A stretch of DNA of 64,000 nucleotides from Canibacter zhuwentaonis (GCF_018531125.1 NZ_JAHDSY010000008.1); one strand, 5' to 3'. Numbered from the stretch's first letter, positions 16,778 through 26,123 are shown. The notes: generated from the sequence alone by a model not told the origin. Numbers and translations: made by a program.

Positions 16778-16823
16778 CGCCCCGCACAAGCAGAGCCAAA
16801 ACGGTTTTAGTGCGGGGCGTTTT
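16778..16823 (+). terminator. Intra-operon terminator/attenuator between binding protein and permease genes
   Basis: CGCCCCGCAC (16778-16787) pairs perfectly with GTGCGGGGCG (16810-16819), followed by TTTTGCTT. It lies 25 bases after the stop of the binding-protein gene and before the first likely permease start. Partial read-through would give the usual excess of binding protein over membrane parts. Confidence 0.75.
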
Positions 16824-16847
16824 GCTTCCAAAATGGGCAACACACAG

Positions 16848-17822
16848 ATGCGTAAAAAAATCCCTGCGCTGCGGGTACTGCGCACGCTCTTAAGCTCACT
16901 CGGGCAGATTATTTTCACGGTTTTTATCGCCGTTACTGCCAGTTTCTTTGCTTTAGCACTGGTGCCCGGAGATCCCGTGAGCGTGCGGCTCGGTCCGCTT
17001 GCTAGAATTAGCGAGGCTCAAAAAGAGGCTTTGCGTGAACAGCTGGGGCTGACGGATCCGCTGCCGCAGCAGTATTTGCGACACCTAGGCAGTTTTCTAA
17101 CCGGGGATCTCGGATATTCTTACCACCAAAAATTGCCGGTTGCAGAAATTATTGGCAGGCAGCTGATGCCGACCGTGCAACTTGCGGTTGTGGCGATGCT
17201 GTTTGCGCTGGTGCTGGTACTGCTCGGGCAGGTTATTAGCCGCGCTGGCACACAGTGGGGGGTTGTGAGCTACTGGCGTGAGCGGGTTTTAATGACCCTG
17301 CACACCCTGGGAGTGAGCGCTCCCAGCTATTGGGTTGGCTATTTACTGCTAATGCTGTTTGCGTTTAAACTGGGGTGGTTTCCCACCGGCGGCGCAAAAA
17401 ACTTTAGCGCGGTGATTCTGCCGGCGACGGCGCTTGCGCTGCCAATAGCCGGACTGCTCGGGCAGGTTGTTGATGCTGAGCTGCAGGCTAGCGAGCGGAC
17501 GGCATTTGCGCTGAGTTCTCGCGCGCGGGGCATGAGCCGCGCCGGATATGCGGTGCGGCACGGCGTAAAACACGCTGTTCCTGCGGTGAGCACGCTGGTA
17601 ACAAACATTGTGGGCAGCCTGTTTGGGGGCGCTGTGCTCACCGAAACCGTGTTTGCGCGGCCGGGTATTGGCAGAGTTGCGCTGGACGCGGTTGTGCAGC
17701 GCGATATGCCAACCGTGCTAGGTCTGGTCGCACTCGCGGCGCTGCTGTTTGCGACCCTCGGGCAGCTGTTGAAGCTGCTGCTGTTGGCGACGGATCCTAG
17801 ATTGCGAGCTAATAATGCGTAG
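16848..17822 (+). CDS. ABC transporter permease, DppB/OppB type
   Basis: First inner-membrane permease of the importer, about 324 residues. It opens with a basic MRKKIPALRVLR and a membrane span, then VPGDPVSVRLG and LREQLGLTDPLPQQYL, typical of DppB-like proteins. The ATPase-contact loop is in ALSSRARGMSRAGYAV, and VFARPGIGRVALDAVVQRD is a further family signature. The frame is open up to ATG 16764, but that start would put the terminator hairpin inside the coding region. I therefore favour ATG 16848; ATG 16833 is also possible. It overlaps the next permease gene by eight bases. Confidence 0.88.
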   Translation: MRKKIPALRVLRTLLSSLGQIIFTVFIAVTASFFALALVPGDPVSVRLGPLARISEAQKEALREQLGLTDPLPQQYLRHLGSFLTGDLGYSYHQKLPVAEIIGRQLMPTVQLAVVAMLFALVLVLLGQVISRAGTQWGVVSYWRERVLMTLHTLGVSAPSYWVGYLLLMLFAFKLGWFPTGGAKNFSAVILPATALALPIAGLLGQVVDAELQASERTAFALSSRARGMSRAGYAVRHGVKHAVPAVSTLVTNIVGSLFGGAVLTETVFARPGIGRVALDAVVQRDMPTVLGLVALAALLFATLGQLLKLLLLATDPRLRANNA

Positions 17823-18615
17823 ATTTTTGAAACCGACGGCGCTGCTGGTGCTCTGTTTTGAGGTGCTGCTGGTGCTGATGATTGTTGCGCCGTGGCTTTT
17901 AACGCGGGTTGATCCGTTAGCCACCGATGCCGCGCAGGTGCTCGCCGCACCCAGCCTGGCGCATCCCTTTGGCACCGACCAAACCGGGCGGGATTTACTC
18001 GCGCGGATCATTCACGGCGCGCGCAGCAGCGTGCTCACAGGTGTTGTGGCCGCGTTCGGAGCGGCTCTAATAGGTACGGTTTTGGGTACAATAGCCGCGT
18101 TTGGACCGGGCTGGGAGCGCAGTCTGTTTATGCGCATCACCGAGGCGGGCATGACGCTGCCGGAGTTTCTGATTGCGCTGCTGATTGTTGCGTACACGAA
18201 CACCGGGTTGTGGGGTGTGACGCTCGCGGTGACGTTGGCGACAATTCCCGGATACGCCCGTATTGCAACCGTGAGTGCGCGCAATGCGGTGCTCACAGAA
18301 GCATACATAACCGCGAAAGTGCTGGGGGTTGGGAGGTGCCGCAGGTTTTTTGTGTACGCGCTGCCAACGGCGGTGCGTCCCGTGTTTGCATTGGCGCTGG
18401 TTGGTGTGGGGGTTGCGATTTTGATGATTTCCGGGCTGACGTTTTTGGGTCTCGGACTCACCTCGCCCGATCCCGACTGGGGCGCGATGCTCAGCCAGAG
18501 CAAAACTTATGTTAATCGCGCCTGGTGGCCGCTTCTGTTCCCGGGCGTGTCGCTAATTGCGGTTGTTGCGTACTTTATGCTGCGCGGTAAGCAGCTGCAG
18601 AGAAAGTGGCTGTAA
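17815..18615 (+). CDS. ABC transporter permease, DppC/OppC type
   Basis: Second permease, 266 residues, with about five or six membrane spans. HPFGTDQTGRDLLARIIHGA is the hallmark N-terminal motif of this family. The ATPase-contact loop EAYITAKVLGVGRCRRFFV follows. GLTFLGLGLTSPDPDWGAML is the conserved C-terminal signature. The ATG lies within the end of the upstream permease, so translation is coupled. The stop adjoins the ATPase start directly. Confidence 0.92.
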   Translation: MRRFLKPTALLVLCFEVLLVLMIVAPWLLTRVDPLATDAAQVLAAPSLAHPFGTDQTGRDLLARIIHGARSSVLTGVVAAFGAALIGTVLGTIAAFGPGWERSLFMRITEAGMTLPEFLIALLIVAYTNTGLWGVTLAVTLATIPGYARIATVSARNAVLTEAYITAKVLGVGRCRRFFVYALPTAVRPVFALALVGVGVAILMISGLTFLGLGLTSPDPDWGAMLSQSKTYVNRAWWPLLFPGVSLIAVVAYFMLRGKQLQRKWL

Positions 18616-20094
18616 ATGACAGAGCCGATTTTAGACGTTGCTAATTTAAGAGTTTACGACCCCGTGGGCAAGCAGCTTGTGTGTGCTGCACAATTGCGCG
18701 TGTATCCGGGCGAGACGGTTGCGCTTGTGGGTGCTTCCGGAGCCGGTAAAACGATTTTGGTCAGGGCGCTTGTGGGGTTGCTCGACGCGCCGTTGCGCGC
18801 GCAGGTCGACAGCCAGCATTTTGCGGGGGTTGCAGTTAGCTCCGAGCCGCAGCTGCGCGATCGCCAGCTTGCGCAGCTGCGTCGTAAACATCTTGGCTAT
18901 GTTAATCAGGACGCGCAGGCGAGTTTGGATCCGCTGCAGAAAGTTAGAGCGGCGCTCGCTGAGCAGGCTCTTTTGAACGGCACTAAAAAGGCCGCCGCGC
19001 AGTTGGCTGCCGCGCTGCAACTGGCGGGAGCTGACGAGTCGCTGCTGCGAATGTATCCGCACGAGCTGTCTGGCGGGATGCGGCAGCGGGTTTTGATTGC
19101 CGCGGCGCTTGTGTGCGAGCCGCAGCTGATTATTGCGGATGAGCCCACGAGCGCGCTTGATCCGCACATTGGTAATCGCGTGCTGCAGACACTGTTGCGC
19201 GCGCGCCAGGACAGCGCGGGGCTGCTGCTGATTTCGCACGACACCGAGATAGTGGCGAAATACGCGGATCGTATCCTGCTGGTTGAATCTGGTGTGCTGC
19301 GTGAGTGCACCGCGGCAGAGCTGTTGCGCCGCAGCAAAACGGAGGCTATGGACACCGCGGGTGCGGCAGCTGGCAGCGCAGCTAGCAGTTACGACTTTGC
19401 GTTTAGCGCGGGCTATCGCAGGGGCGAAAATGCGGTGCATGAGCTGGAGTTTAGCCTGCAAAAAGGCGCGGTTACCGCGTTTATAGGGGAGTCTGGTTCG
19501 GGCAAAACAACCGCGGCAAAAACCGTGCTCGGGCTGATGCCGTACGTAACGCACCGCTCGGGGGTAGCGAGGCAACCCCCGCGTGCTGCCTGGGTGCCGC
19601 AGGATACACGCAGTTCAATGCTCCGGGGCATGATGGTCGCGCAGGTTTTAGGCGAGGCGCTAAACACCGCAGCGCGCCGCACGGGATCCAAGCGGATAAC
19701 AAAAGAACAGGCGCAAGAGAGGGCGATTAAACTGCTCGCGGCAGTGCAGCTGCCGCCGCAGGTCGTGGGTAAAAAGGTTGCGGAGCTTTCCGGTGGGCAG
19801 GTGCAGCGTCTGGCGCTGGCGCGTGTGCTCGCGGCGGATCCGGAGCTGTTGATTCTGGACGAACCGGTGGCAGCTCTTGACGCGCAGTCGCGGTTTGCGA
19901 TTGTGCAGCTTTTACAGCGGGTGCAGGCGCAGCGCGGGCTGAGCACGCTTTTAATCTCGCACGAGATGAGCAGCGTGCGCGCGCTTGCGACAAGGGTTTA
20001 CGTGTTTGACAGGGGACGCATAGTTGAGAGCGGGAATGTGACCGAGATTTTCAGCTCACCTACGACCGCTGCCACACAAGCTCTTGTCGTATAG
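18616..20094 (+). CDS. Fused two-domain ABC transporter ATPase (DppD-DppF type)
   Basis: One 492-residue chain carries both nucleotide-binding domains, which are two separate proteins in the classical Opp/Dpp systems. Domain 1 has Walker A GASGAGKT (39-46), signature LSGGM (151-155) and Walker B LIIADEPTSALD. Domain 2 has GESGSGKT (291-298), LSGGQ (391-395) and LLILDEPVAALD. Both halves look catalytically intact. The start follows the permease stop with no gap. It completes a four-gene importer; the substrate is unknown. The next promoter, for ileS, begins within about ten bases of the stop. Confidence 0.93.
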   Translation: MTEPILDVANLRVYDPVGKQLVCAAQLRVYPGETVALVGASGAGKTILVRALVGLLDAPLRAQVDSQHFAGVAVSSEPQLRDRQLAQLRRKHLGYVNQDAQASLDPLQKVRAALAEQALLNGTKKAAAQLAAALQLAGADESLLRMYPHELSGGMRQRVLIAAALVCEPQLIIADEPTSALDPHIGNRVLQTLLRARQDSAGLLLISHDTEIVAKYADRILLVESGVLRECTAAELLRRSKTEAMDTAGAAAGSAASSYDFAFSAGYRRGENAVHELEFSLQKGAVTAFIGESGSGKTTAAKTVLGLMPYVTHRSGVARQPPRAAWVPQDTRSSMLRGMMVAQVLGEALNTAARRTGSKRITKEQAQERAIKLLAAVQLPPQVVGKKVAELSGGQVQRLALARVLAADPELLILDEPVAALDAQSRFAIVQLLQRVQAQRGLSTLLISHEMSSVRALATRVYVFDRGRIVESGNVTEIFSSPTTAATQALVV

Positions 20095-20111
20095 CTGGTG
20101 TATAATTCTAG

Positions 20112-20290
20112 TTATCGGCTGTGATCCGGCAATCACCGGGGAGCTCTCAGCAGAACGGCGCGTTGCGCTTATTAGATCTGAGCGTGCGGGCGCGTTAAGC
20201 CTTAAATTAAGTGGCTTTAGCAACGCAGGGTGGTACCGCGGGAGTTTTCTCGTCCCGGCACAGTAGTAATTCCATGACTGTTGAGAGGTG
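20112..20290 (+). promoter_or_regulatory. T-box leader of ileS
   Basis: The conserved T-box core AGGGTGGTACCGCGG is at 20227-20241. It is followed by GGGAG-TTTTCT-CGTCCC, the antiterminator-like helix whose bulge pairs with the uncharged tRNA 3' end. At the 5' end a very short stem I is visible: GTGAT (20121-20125) and ATCAC (20132-20136), with ATC at 20124-20126 as the likely isoleucine specifier. No T-run terminator is present, and a strong GAGAGG ribosome site ends the leader. This fits the translational, ultrashort-stem-I T-box known for actinobacterial ileS. A TATAAT at 20101-20106 is the likely -10. Confidence 0.93.
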
Positions 20291-20295
20291 GCCAA

Positions 20296-23200
20296 ATGAT
20301 TTTTCCGCGTTCTAACACCCCCGTGAGCGCATCCGCTGAGCCAATCAGTGCCAGCTACAACCCGCCAGAAATAGAAGAGCAGGTGCTCGAGTTCTGGCGC
20401 GCGGATAACACCTTCCGGGACTCAATTGCGGCGCGGGAGAACGCTGCCGAGTGGGTTTTTAACGACGGTCCACCGTTTGCTAACGGGCTGCCGCACTACG
20501 GGCACCTGTTAACGGGCTATGCAAAAGATGTTTTCCCGCGTTTTCAGACGATGCGCGGCAAAAAAGTTGAGCGCCGTTTTGGGTGGGACACGCACGGTCT
20601 GCCTGCCGAGTTGGAGGCTATGAAGCAGCTCGGGCTGACCGAAAAACAAGAGATTCTCGACATGGGGATCGCGAAGTTCAACGCAAAAGCGCGTGACTCT
20701 GTTTTGCAGTACACTCGCGAATGGGAAGAATATGTGACCCGCCAGGCGCGCTGGGTTGATTTTGAGAACGACTATAAAACGCTCAATATCGAGTACATGG
20801 AGAGCGTGATCTGGGCTTTTGCAGAGCTCTATAAAAAAGGCTTAGCCTATGAGGGGCAGCGGATTTTACCGTACTGCTGGCGCGATCAAACCCCGCTTTC
20901 AAACCACGAGCTGCGCATGGACGATGACGTTTATCAGATGCGGCAGGATCCGAGCGTCACGGTGACCTTTAAGCTGCGCGGCGAGGCCGCTGCAAAGCTC
21001 GGGCTTGCGGGGGTGAAAATGCTCGCGTGGACAACAACTCCGTGGACTCTGCCGACGAACTTCTCTGTTGCTGTTGGCCCAGAGGTTGCATACGTTGTTG
21101 TGCAGGCTGGTCCTAACGGTGCGGCGGATGGCGCCGTTCCGGGGCAGGGCGCGTACCTGCTGGCGGCGGCACGGCTTGGCGCGTACGCCAAAGAACTCGG
21201 ATACGAAGACGCAGCAGAGATTACAACAATAGCAGAGTTTAAGGGTGCCGAGCTTGAACGCCTGCAGTATGAGCCGCTATGGGACACCTACGCCGACGCC
21301 GCAACATGGGGCACCGAAAACGCCTGGATTGTGACGGTGGCAGACTACGTCACAGTAACAGACGGCACAGGCATTGTGCACCAGGCAACGGCCTACGGTG
21401 AAGAAGATATGCTCATCAACGCCGGCTACGGCATCCCGGTGATTCTTTCCGTTAATGAGGCGGCAGAGTTTTTGCCCGTGTTCAGTGACGGTCCGCTCGC
21501 AGAAATTGTTGGGGTGCAGGCGTTCGCGGCAAACCGCACCATAATTAACGTGCTTAAAAAAGAGGGCAAACTGCTGCGCGAGGCCAGTTATGAGCACTCC
21601 TATCCGCACTGTTGGCGCTGTCGCACTCCGCTTATGTACAAGGCTGTTTCGAGCTGGTTTGTGCGGGTTACAGAGATCAAAGACGAACTAATCGCCGCCA
21701 ACGAGTCAATTAACTGGGTGCCTGCCAACGTCAAATACGGGCAGTTCGGAAAGTGGTTGGAGGGCGCGCGCGACTGGTCAATCAGCCGCAATAGGTTCTG
21801 GGGCACACCGATTCCGGTGTGGGTTAGTGATGACCCGGAGTATCCGTGCGTTGAGGTTTACGGCTCGCTCGCTGAAATCGAGTCTGGCTTTGGGAAACTG
21901 CCGCGCAACGAGTCGGGGGAAGTGGATCTGCACCGCCCGTATATTGACGAGCTGGTGAAGCCAAACCCGAACGATCCAACAGGAAAGTCCAAACTGCGCC
22001 GCATTGAAGACGTGCTCGACGTGTGGTTTGATAGCGGATCAATGCCGTTTGCGCAGGCACACTATCCTTTTGAGGCAAAAGAGTGGTTTAACACGCACCA
22101 GCCGGCCGATTTTATTGTTGAGTACATCGGGCAGACTCGCGGCTGGTTCTATGTGCAGCACGTGCTGTCGACGGCGCTTTTCGGGCGTCCCGCCTTCAAA
22201 AACGTTGCCAGCCACGGCATTGTGCTAGGCAGAGACGGCAATAAAATGTCAAAGTCACTGCGCAACTATCCTGATGTGAACGAGGTTTTTGAGCGGGATG
22301 GGTCAGACGCAATGCGCTGGTTCTTAATGTCATCTTCGGTGATTCGCGGCGGTAACCTGGTGGTCACAGAAAACGGTATTCGCGAGAGCTCGCGGCAGTT
22401 CCTGCTGCGCCTGTGGAACACCTGGTATTTCTTCAGCCTGTACGCAAATGCTGATGGCAACAGCCCTAAGCAAGACACCTCGAGCGCGCATCCGCTGGAT
22501 AAATATATTCTTGGCAAATTGCGCGTTGTCATTGCAGAAACCGAGCGTGCCCTTGAAAACCTGGACACAGCAACCGCGTGTGCCGCGCTGCGCAATTTTA
22601 CCGAAATTCTCACCAACTGGTACGTGCGCGGCAGCCGCGAGCGTTTCTGGGAGGGTGTGAGCGGCGAGCATGGCAAACCAGAAAATCAGGCGGCTTTTAA
22701 CACCCTTTACACGGTGCTTGAGACGCTTTGCCGCACGGCCGCGCCGCTGGCTCCGATGATGACCGAGCATATTTGGCGAGCCCTGACCGCAGAGCGTTCT
22801 GTGCACCTTGCCAACTGGCCGGAGGCGAGCGAGTTTCCGCTCGATAGCGAGCTGCTGGCCGCGATGGACGAGATCCGCCAGATCACCTCGCAAGCTTTGA
22901 GTATGCGCAAAGCACAGCAGCTGCGGGTGCGTTTACCGTTGCAACGGCTGACGGTTGTGAGTGCGCAGGCGGATTCGCTGCGCCCCTTTGCCAAGCTGCT
23001 GCAGGACGAACTGAACGTGCGCAACATCGAGTTTATTCAGCTCGTCGATGACACCGCTGCCAAGTACGGGGTGCGCGTTGCGCTCACGGTTAACGCGCGT
23101 GCCGCCGGGCCGCGCCTTGGCAAGCGCGTGCAGGAGGCGATCCGCGCGGCAAAATCGGGGGACTGGTCAGAGACCGACGGCGTTGTTAGCGCGGGCGGTA

Positions 23201-23646
23201 TTGAGCTGGCTGCCGGAGAGTACGAGCTGACCCTTGTGGCAGCCGATAATGCGGTCGGTGAGCAGGCGCTTGCGCTCACCGCGGGAGGCGGATTTGTGCT
23301 GCTGGACACCGCTATAACAGCGGATTTGGAAGCCGAGGGCGTAGCGCGTGACACCGTGCGAGCCGTGCAGGAAGCCCGCAAGAGCGCGGGTTTGAACGTT
23401 AGTGACAGGATTAAACTACGGCTCACAGTGCTTGCCGAATACGCGTCCGCAATTGTGGCGCACGAGGCGATGATTAAACAGGAGACCTTCGCGGTTGAGC
23501 TGAGCGTTAGTGAGACTGCGCAAATTGCGCCCACCGCGGGCGTTACAGACGAGCCCGACGGGTATCGCAGCGTTGGTGTGACAAAGGCTATTGGCGTTAA
23601 AAAAGATCCGATCACGGTGGCAGTTTCAGTTTTTACTGAAAAGTAA
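20296..23646 (+). CDS. ileS: Isoleucyl-tRNA synthetase
   Basis: Class I synthetase that charges tRNA-Ile and edits valine; 1116 residues. The HIGH-type motif HYGH is at 67-70 within PPFANGLPHYGH. KMSKS is at 650-654 after GRDGNK. The editing domain between them contains LAWTTTPWTLPTNFSVAVGP. A long C-terminal region with the anticodon-binding domain follows; the overall length is that of the larger actinobacterial/eukaryote-like type. The start is ATG 20296, after GAGAGGTG. Expression is predicted to rise when tRNA-Ile is uncharged, through the T-box leader. folC follows after nine bases. Confidence 0.97.
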   Translation: MIFPRSNTPVSASAEPISASYNPPEIEEQVLEFWRADNTFRDSIAARENAAEWVFNDGPPFANGLPHYGHLLTGYAKDVFPRFQTMRGKKVERRFGWDTHGLPAELEAMKQLGLTEKQEILDMGIAKFNAKARDSVLQYTREWEEYVTRQARWVDFENDYKTLNIEYMESVIWAFAELYKKGLAYEGQRILPYCWRDQTPLSNHELRMDDDVYQMRQDPSVTVTFKLRGEAAAKLGLAGVKMLAWTTTPWTLPTNFSVAVGPEVAYVVVQAGPNGAADGAVPGQGAYLLAAARLGAYAKELGYEDAAEITTIAEFKGAELERLQYEPLWDTYADAATWGTENAWIVTVADYVTVTDGTGIVHQATAYGEEDMLINAGYGIPVILSVNEAAEFLPVFSDGPLAEIVGVQAFAANRTIINVLKKEGKLLREASYEHSYPHCWRCRTPLMYKAVSSWFVRVTEIKDELIAANESINWVPANVKYGQFGKWLEGARDWSISRNRFWGTPIPVWVSDDPEYPCVEVYGSLAEIESGFGKLPRNESGEVDLHRPYIDELVKPNPNDPTGKSKLRRIEDVLDVWFDSGSMPFAQAHYPFEAKEWFNTHQPADFIVEYIGQTRGWFYVQHVLSTALFGRPAFKNVASHGIVLGRDGNKMSKSLRNYPDVNEVFERDGSDAMRWFLMSSSVIRGGNLVVTENGIRESSRQFLLRLWNTWYFFSLYANADGNSPKQDTSSAHPLDKYILGKLRVVIAETERALENLDTATACAALRNFTEILTNWYVRGSRERFWEGVSGEHGKPENQAAFNTLYTVLETLCRTAAPLAPMMTEHIWRALTAERSVHLANWPEASEFPLDSELLAAMDEIRQITSQALSMRKAQQLRVRLPLQRLTVVSAQADSLRPFAKLLQDELNVRNIEFIQLVDDTAAKYGVRVALTVNARAAGPRLGKRVQEAIRAAKSGDWSETDGVVSAGGIELAAGEYELTLVAADNAVGEQALALTAGGGFVLLDTAITADLEAEGVARDTVRAVQEARKSAGLNVSDRIKLRLTVLAEYASAIVAHEAMIKQETFAVELSVSETAQIAPTAGVTDEPDGYRSVGVTKAIGVKKDPITVAVSVFTEK

Positions 23647-23655
23647 GGTAGTAGA

Positions 23656-25212
23656 TTGACTGAGTACGAGCGCAATAGCGAGCTAGCTCGCGACCCCTGG
23701 CAGGAGGCGACACTGGCTGCCGGAATTACTCCCGAGCAGGAGCAGCGCGAGGCGGCCGAGTTTGAAAAGTTGCTGAACCCTTTTTTTGAGGATGATGACG
23801 ACCCCTCGCTCGTGGCTCCGGAGCAGCTGGCGGATGTGCCCGATCCCGCGCGTATCGCGGCATTTGCCGCAGACACCGGGGACGCAGCGCAGGCAGTTTA
23901 TGAGCAGCTGTTACAGCGTGCGGGGGAGGCTAATCCGCGACCACGGATAGAGCCGGTGCGGCGGTTTGCGGAGCTTGCGGGAATGCCGCAGGCGACGTAT
24001 CCGATAATTCAGATTGCTGGTACCAACGGCAAAACCTCAACTGCGCGTTTAACCGAGGCGCTGTTGCGCGCGCACGGTTTGCGCACGGGGCTTTTCACGA
24101 GCCCGCACCTGGTAAGTTTTGCCGAGCGGATTCAGGTAAACGGCGAGCCTGTTGATGGTGAAACGCTGGCGCGCGCTTGGCAAAATCTGCAGCCAGCGTT
24201 GCAGGTGGTTGACAGTGAACTCGCGGCCGCTGGGCAGGGTTCAATAACCTTTTTTGAGGCTCTGGTGGTGCTCGGGTACGAGATTTTCGCTGACGCTCCG
24301 GTTGAGGTTGCCGTTGTTGAGGTCGGGCTTGGTGGCGAGTGGGACGCCACGAATATTGCGCGAGCAGAGGTTGCGGTGTTCACCTCGATTGATCTTGATC
24401 ACACCGATATTTTGGGCGATAATATTGCTAGCATTGCGCAAACAAAGTCGCAAATTATCGACGAAAACGCGATTGCTGTGAGTGCCCAGCAGAGCCAGCA
24501 GGCGCAAGAGGTGCTCGCGGCAACTGCCGCGCAGCGGGGCGCAGAACTGCTAAGCTACGGTGTTGATTTTGAGATTACCTCAGACGTGCCCGCCGTTGGC
24601 GGTAGAATGATGTCGGTGCGTGTTGCAACAGACACCTACAGGGAGCTGCTGCTGCCGCTGTTGGGTAAGCACCAGAGCATGAACGCTGCCACGGCGCTAA
24701 CTGCGGTGAGCGCGTTTTTTGGGCGTGCGCTCGAGACAGAAACAGTGCAGACCGCTTTCGCGAGCGTCACCAGCTCCGGCAGATTGCAACTTATTGGGGC
24801 GGATCCGGCTGTTGTGGTTGATGCCGCTCACAATCCGCAGGGCGCAAAAACCCTGTGCGCCGCGCTGCAGGAGAGCTTTAACCTTACCGGTGGGGTGTGC
24901 TTTGTTGCCGGTGTGCTCGCTGAAAAAGACGCGCTGGGAGTGCTCAGAGAGTTTGCGCGCGTTGCAGATTCGTTGATTTTGGTACCGGTGTCTTCGCCGC
25001 GCAGTCTTGGGTTTGACGAGCTTTTTGCCCACGCTGAAACCCTGCAGCTCGAGTTCCCAAATCTACAGACGCAGGTTGTTGAGTATGACACCGAAGGTTT
25101 TGCAGCCGCGCGAGAGTGGGCGCAGCAGGGTGACGATCGCACCGTGGTTATAGCCGGGTCGGTTGTGCTTGCGGGCACCGCAATTGCAACAGCCTACACA
25201 GAAAAGTGGTGA
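23656..25212 (+). CDS. folC: Folylpolyglutamate synthase / dihydrofolate synthase
   Basis: Mur-ligase-family enzyme that joins glutamate to dihydropteroate or folates; 518 residues. The P-loop GTNGKTSTARL starts at residue 122. FTSPHLVSFAERIQVNG and VEVGLGGEWDATN are family motifs, and VVDAAHNPQGAKTL lies in the C-terminal domain. The N-terminus has about 90 extra acidic, low-complexity residues before the catalytic core. The TTG start follows AAGGTAG. It is nine bases behind ileS and four bases ahead of the DUF4233 gene, an arrangement seen in other actinobacteria. Confidence 0.93.
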   Translation: MTEYERNSELARDPWQEATLAAGITPEQEQREAAEFEKLLNPFFEDDDDPSLVAPEQLADVPDPARIAAFAADTGDAAQAVYEQLLQRAGEANPRPRIEPVRRFAELAGMPQATYPIIQIAGTNGKTSTARLTEALLRAHGLRTGLFTSPHLVSFAERIQVNGEPVDGETLARAWQNLQPALQVVDSELAAAGQGSITFFEALVVLGYEIFADAPVEVAVVEVGLGGEWDATNIARAEVAVFTSIDLDHTDILGDNIASIAQTKSQIIDENAIAVSAQQSQQAQEVLAATAAQRGAELLSYGVDFEITSDVPAVGGRMMSVRVATDTYRELLLPLLGKHQSMNAATALTAVSAFFGRALETETVQTAFASVTSSGRLQLIGADPAVVVDAAHNPQGAKTLCAALQESFNLTGGVCFVAGVLAEKDALGVLREFARVADSLILVPVSSPRSLGFDELFAHAETLQLEFPNLQTQVVEYDTEGFAAAREWAQQGDDRTVVIAGSVVLAGTAIATAYTEKW

Positions 25213-25216
25213 GCGG

Positions 25217-25666
25217 ATGACACAGCAAAAAGACCCTAAAAAAGACGCCGACCTGCGATTATCACCCTCAGAACAGCTGGGATACAGCTCGGCAACGGGC
25301 ATTGCGGGATCCGGCGCGCGTAGTTCCACACAGCGGGCGCTGGCGTCGGTTACGCTCGGCTTTGAGCTAATCGTGGTGTTTTTAGTGGGGCTGGCGATTT
25401 TTGGGCTGCGGCTTTTAGATCCGCCAGAGCTTGGAATTATTGCCGGAGTTGCGGTGTGCGGGCTGTGCATTCTCGCGCTCGCGCTAATGCGTCGCACTAA
25501 AATCGGCATTTACATCGGTTGGGCGGTGCAGGCGATCGTATTTTTGGGTGGGTTTTTCTTGACCCCGATTTTCGCGGTTGCGCTAATGTTTGGCTCGCTG
25601 TGGGTTTACTGTATGATTAAGGGCGCTAAAATTGATAGAGAGCGTGCGCTTTTTGCGAGCTTATAG
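25217..25666 (+). CDS. DUF4233-type membrane protein
   Basis: A 149-residue protein with a polar N-terminal tail of about 45 residues and three to four membrane spans, among them a segment starting FELIVVFLVGLAIFG, one with GVAVCGLCILALAL and a last one with FAVALMFGSLWVYCMI. In actinobacteria a DUF4233 gene commonly sits between folC and ndk, and the position here is the main support. ATG 25217 lies four bases after the folC stop. Its function is unknown. Confidence 0.75.
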   Translation: MTQQKDPKKDADLRLSPSEQLGYSSATGIAGSGARSSTQRALASVTLGFELIVVFLVGLAIFGLRLLDPPELGIIAGVAVCGLCILALALMRRTKIGIYIGWAVQAIVFLGGFFLTPIFAVALMFGSLWVYCMIKGAKIDRERALFASL

Positions 25667-25712
25667 CAGTTGTACAAAACCCCATCGTGGGGTATGAAGT
25701 TGGGGAGTGAAG

Positions 25713-26123
25713 ATGGCAGAGCAAACACTTATTCTAATTAAGCCAGATGGCGTGAAAAGACGGCTGACGGGTGAAATCCTGCGGCGTATAGAGGCTAAGG
25801 GCTATCAAATACTAGATTTGCGGATGTTCACTCCCGGGCGGGAGCTGCTGGCGCAGCACTACGCAGAGCACGAGGGAAAACCGTTTTTTGAGCCGCTGCT
25901 GGAGTTTATGAGCTCGGGTTCCGTTGTTGCGGTACGCGCTGCGGGCGAGGGTGTTATCGAGGGTTTTCGTAATATCGCGGGAGTTTCTAACCCAACAGAG
26001 GCGGCAGCGGGCACTATTCGCGGTGATTTGGGGCGTGACTGGGGAGTGAAAGTGCAGCAAAACCTGGTGCACGGCAGTGATAGCGCGGTTGCTGCGGAGC
26101 GCGAACTGGCGCTCTGGTTCTAG
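25713..26123 (+). CDS. ndk: Nucleoside diphosphate kinase
   Basis: Transfers the terminal phosphate from ATP to other NDPs through a phosphohistidine; 136 residues, the normal length. The active-site His lies in NLVHGSDS. LILIKPDGVKR opens the protein and ATNP-like contacts follow in VSNPTEAAAGTIRGDLG. ATG 25713 sits six bases after GGGGAG; GTG 25707 is a weaker in-frame alternative. It is separated from uvrB by five bases. Confidence 0.96.
   Translation: MAEQTLILIKPDGVKRRLTGEILRRIEAKGYQILDLRMFTPGRELLAQHYAEHEGKPFFEPLLEFMSSGSVVAVRAAGEGVIEGFRNIAGVSNPTEAAAGTIRGDLGRDWGVKVQQNLVHGSDSAVAAERELALWF

Noticed and set aside
16764..16847. Longer N-terminus for the first permease
   Set aside because: It would place a strong terminator hairpin inside the coding sequence, and the added residues are not like a DppB N-terminus.
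15128..20094. Naming the ABC importer as a nickel or a dipeptide system
   Set aside because: The binding-protein family covers many ligands and no ligand-specific residues, neighbouring metal enzymes or riboswitch are visible.
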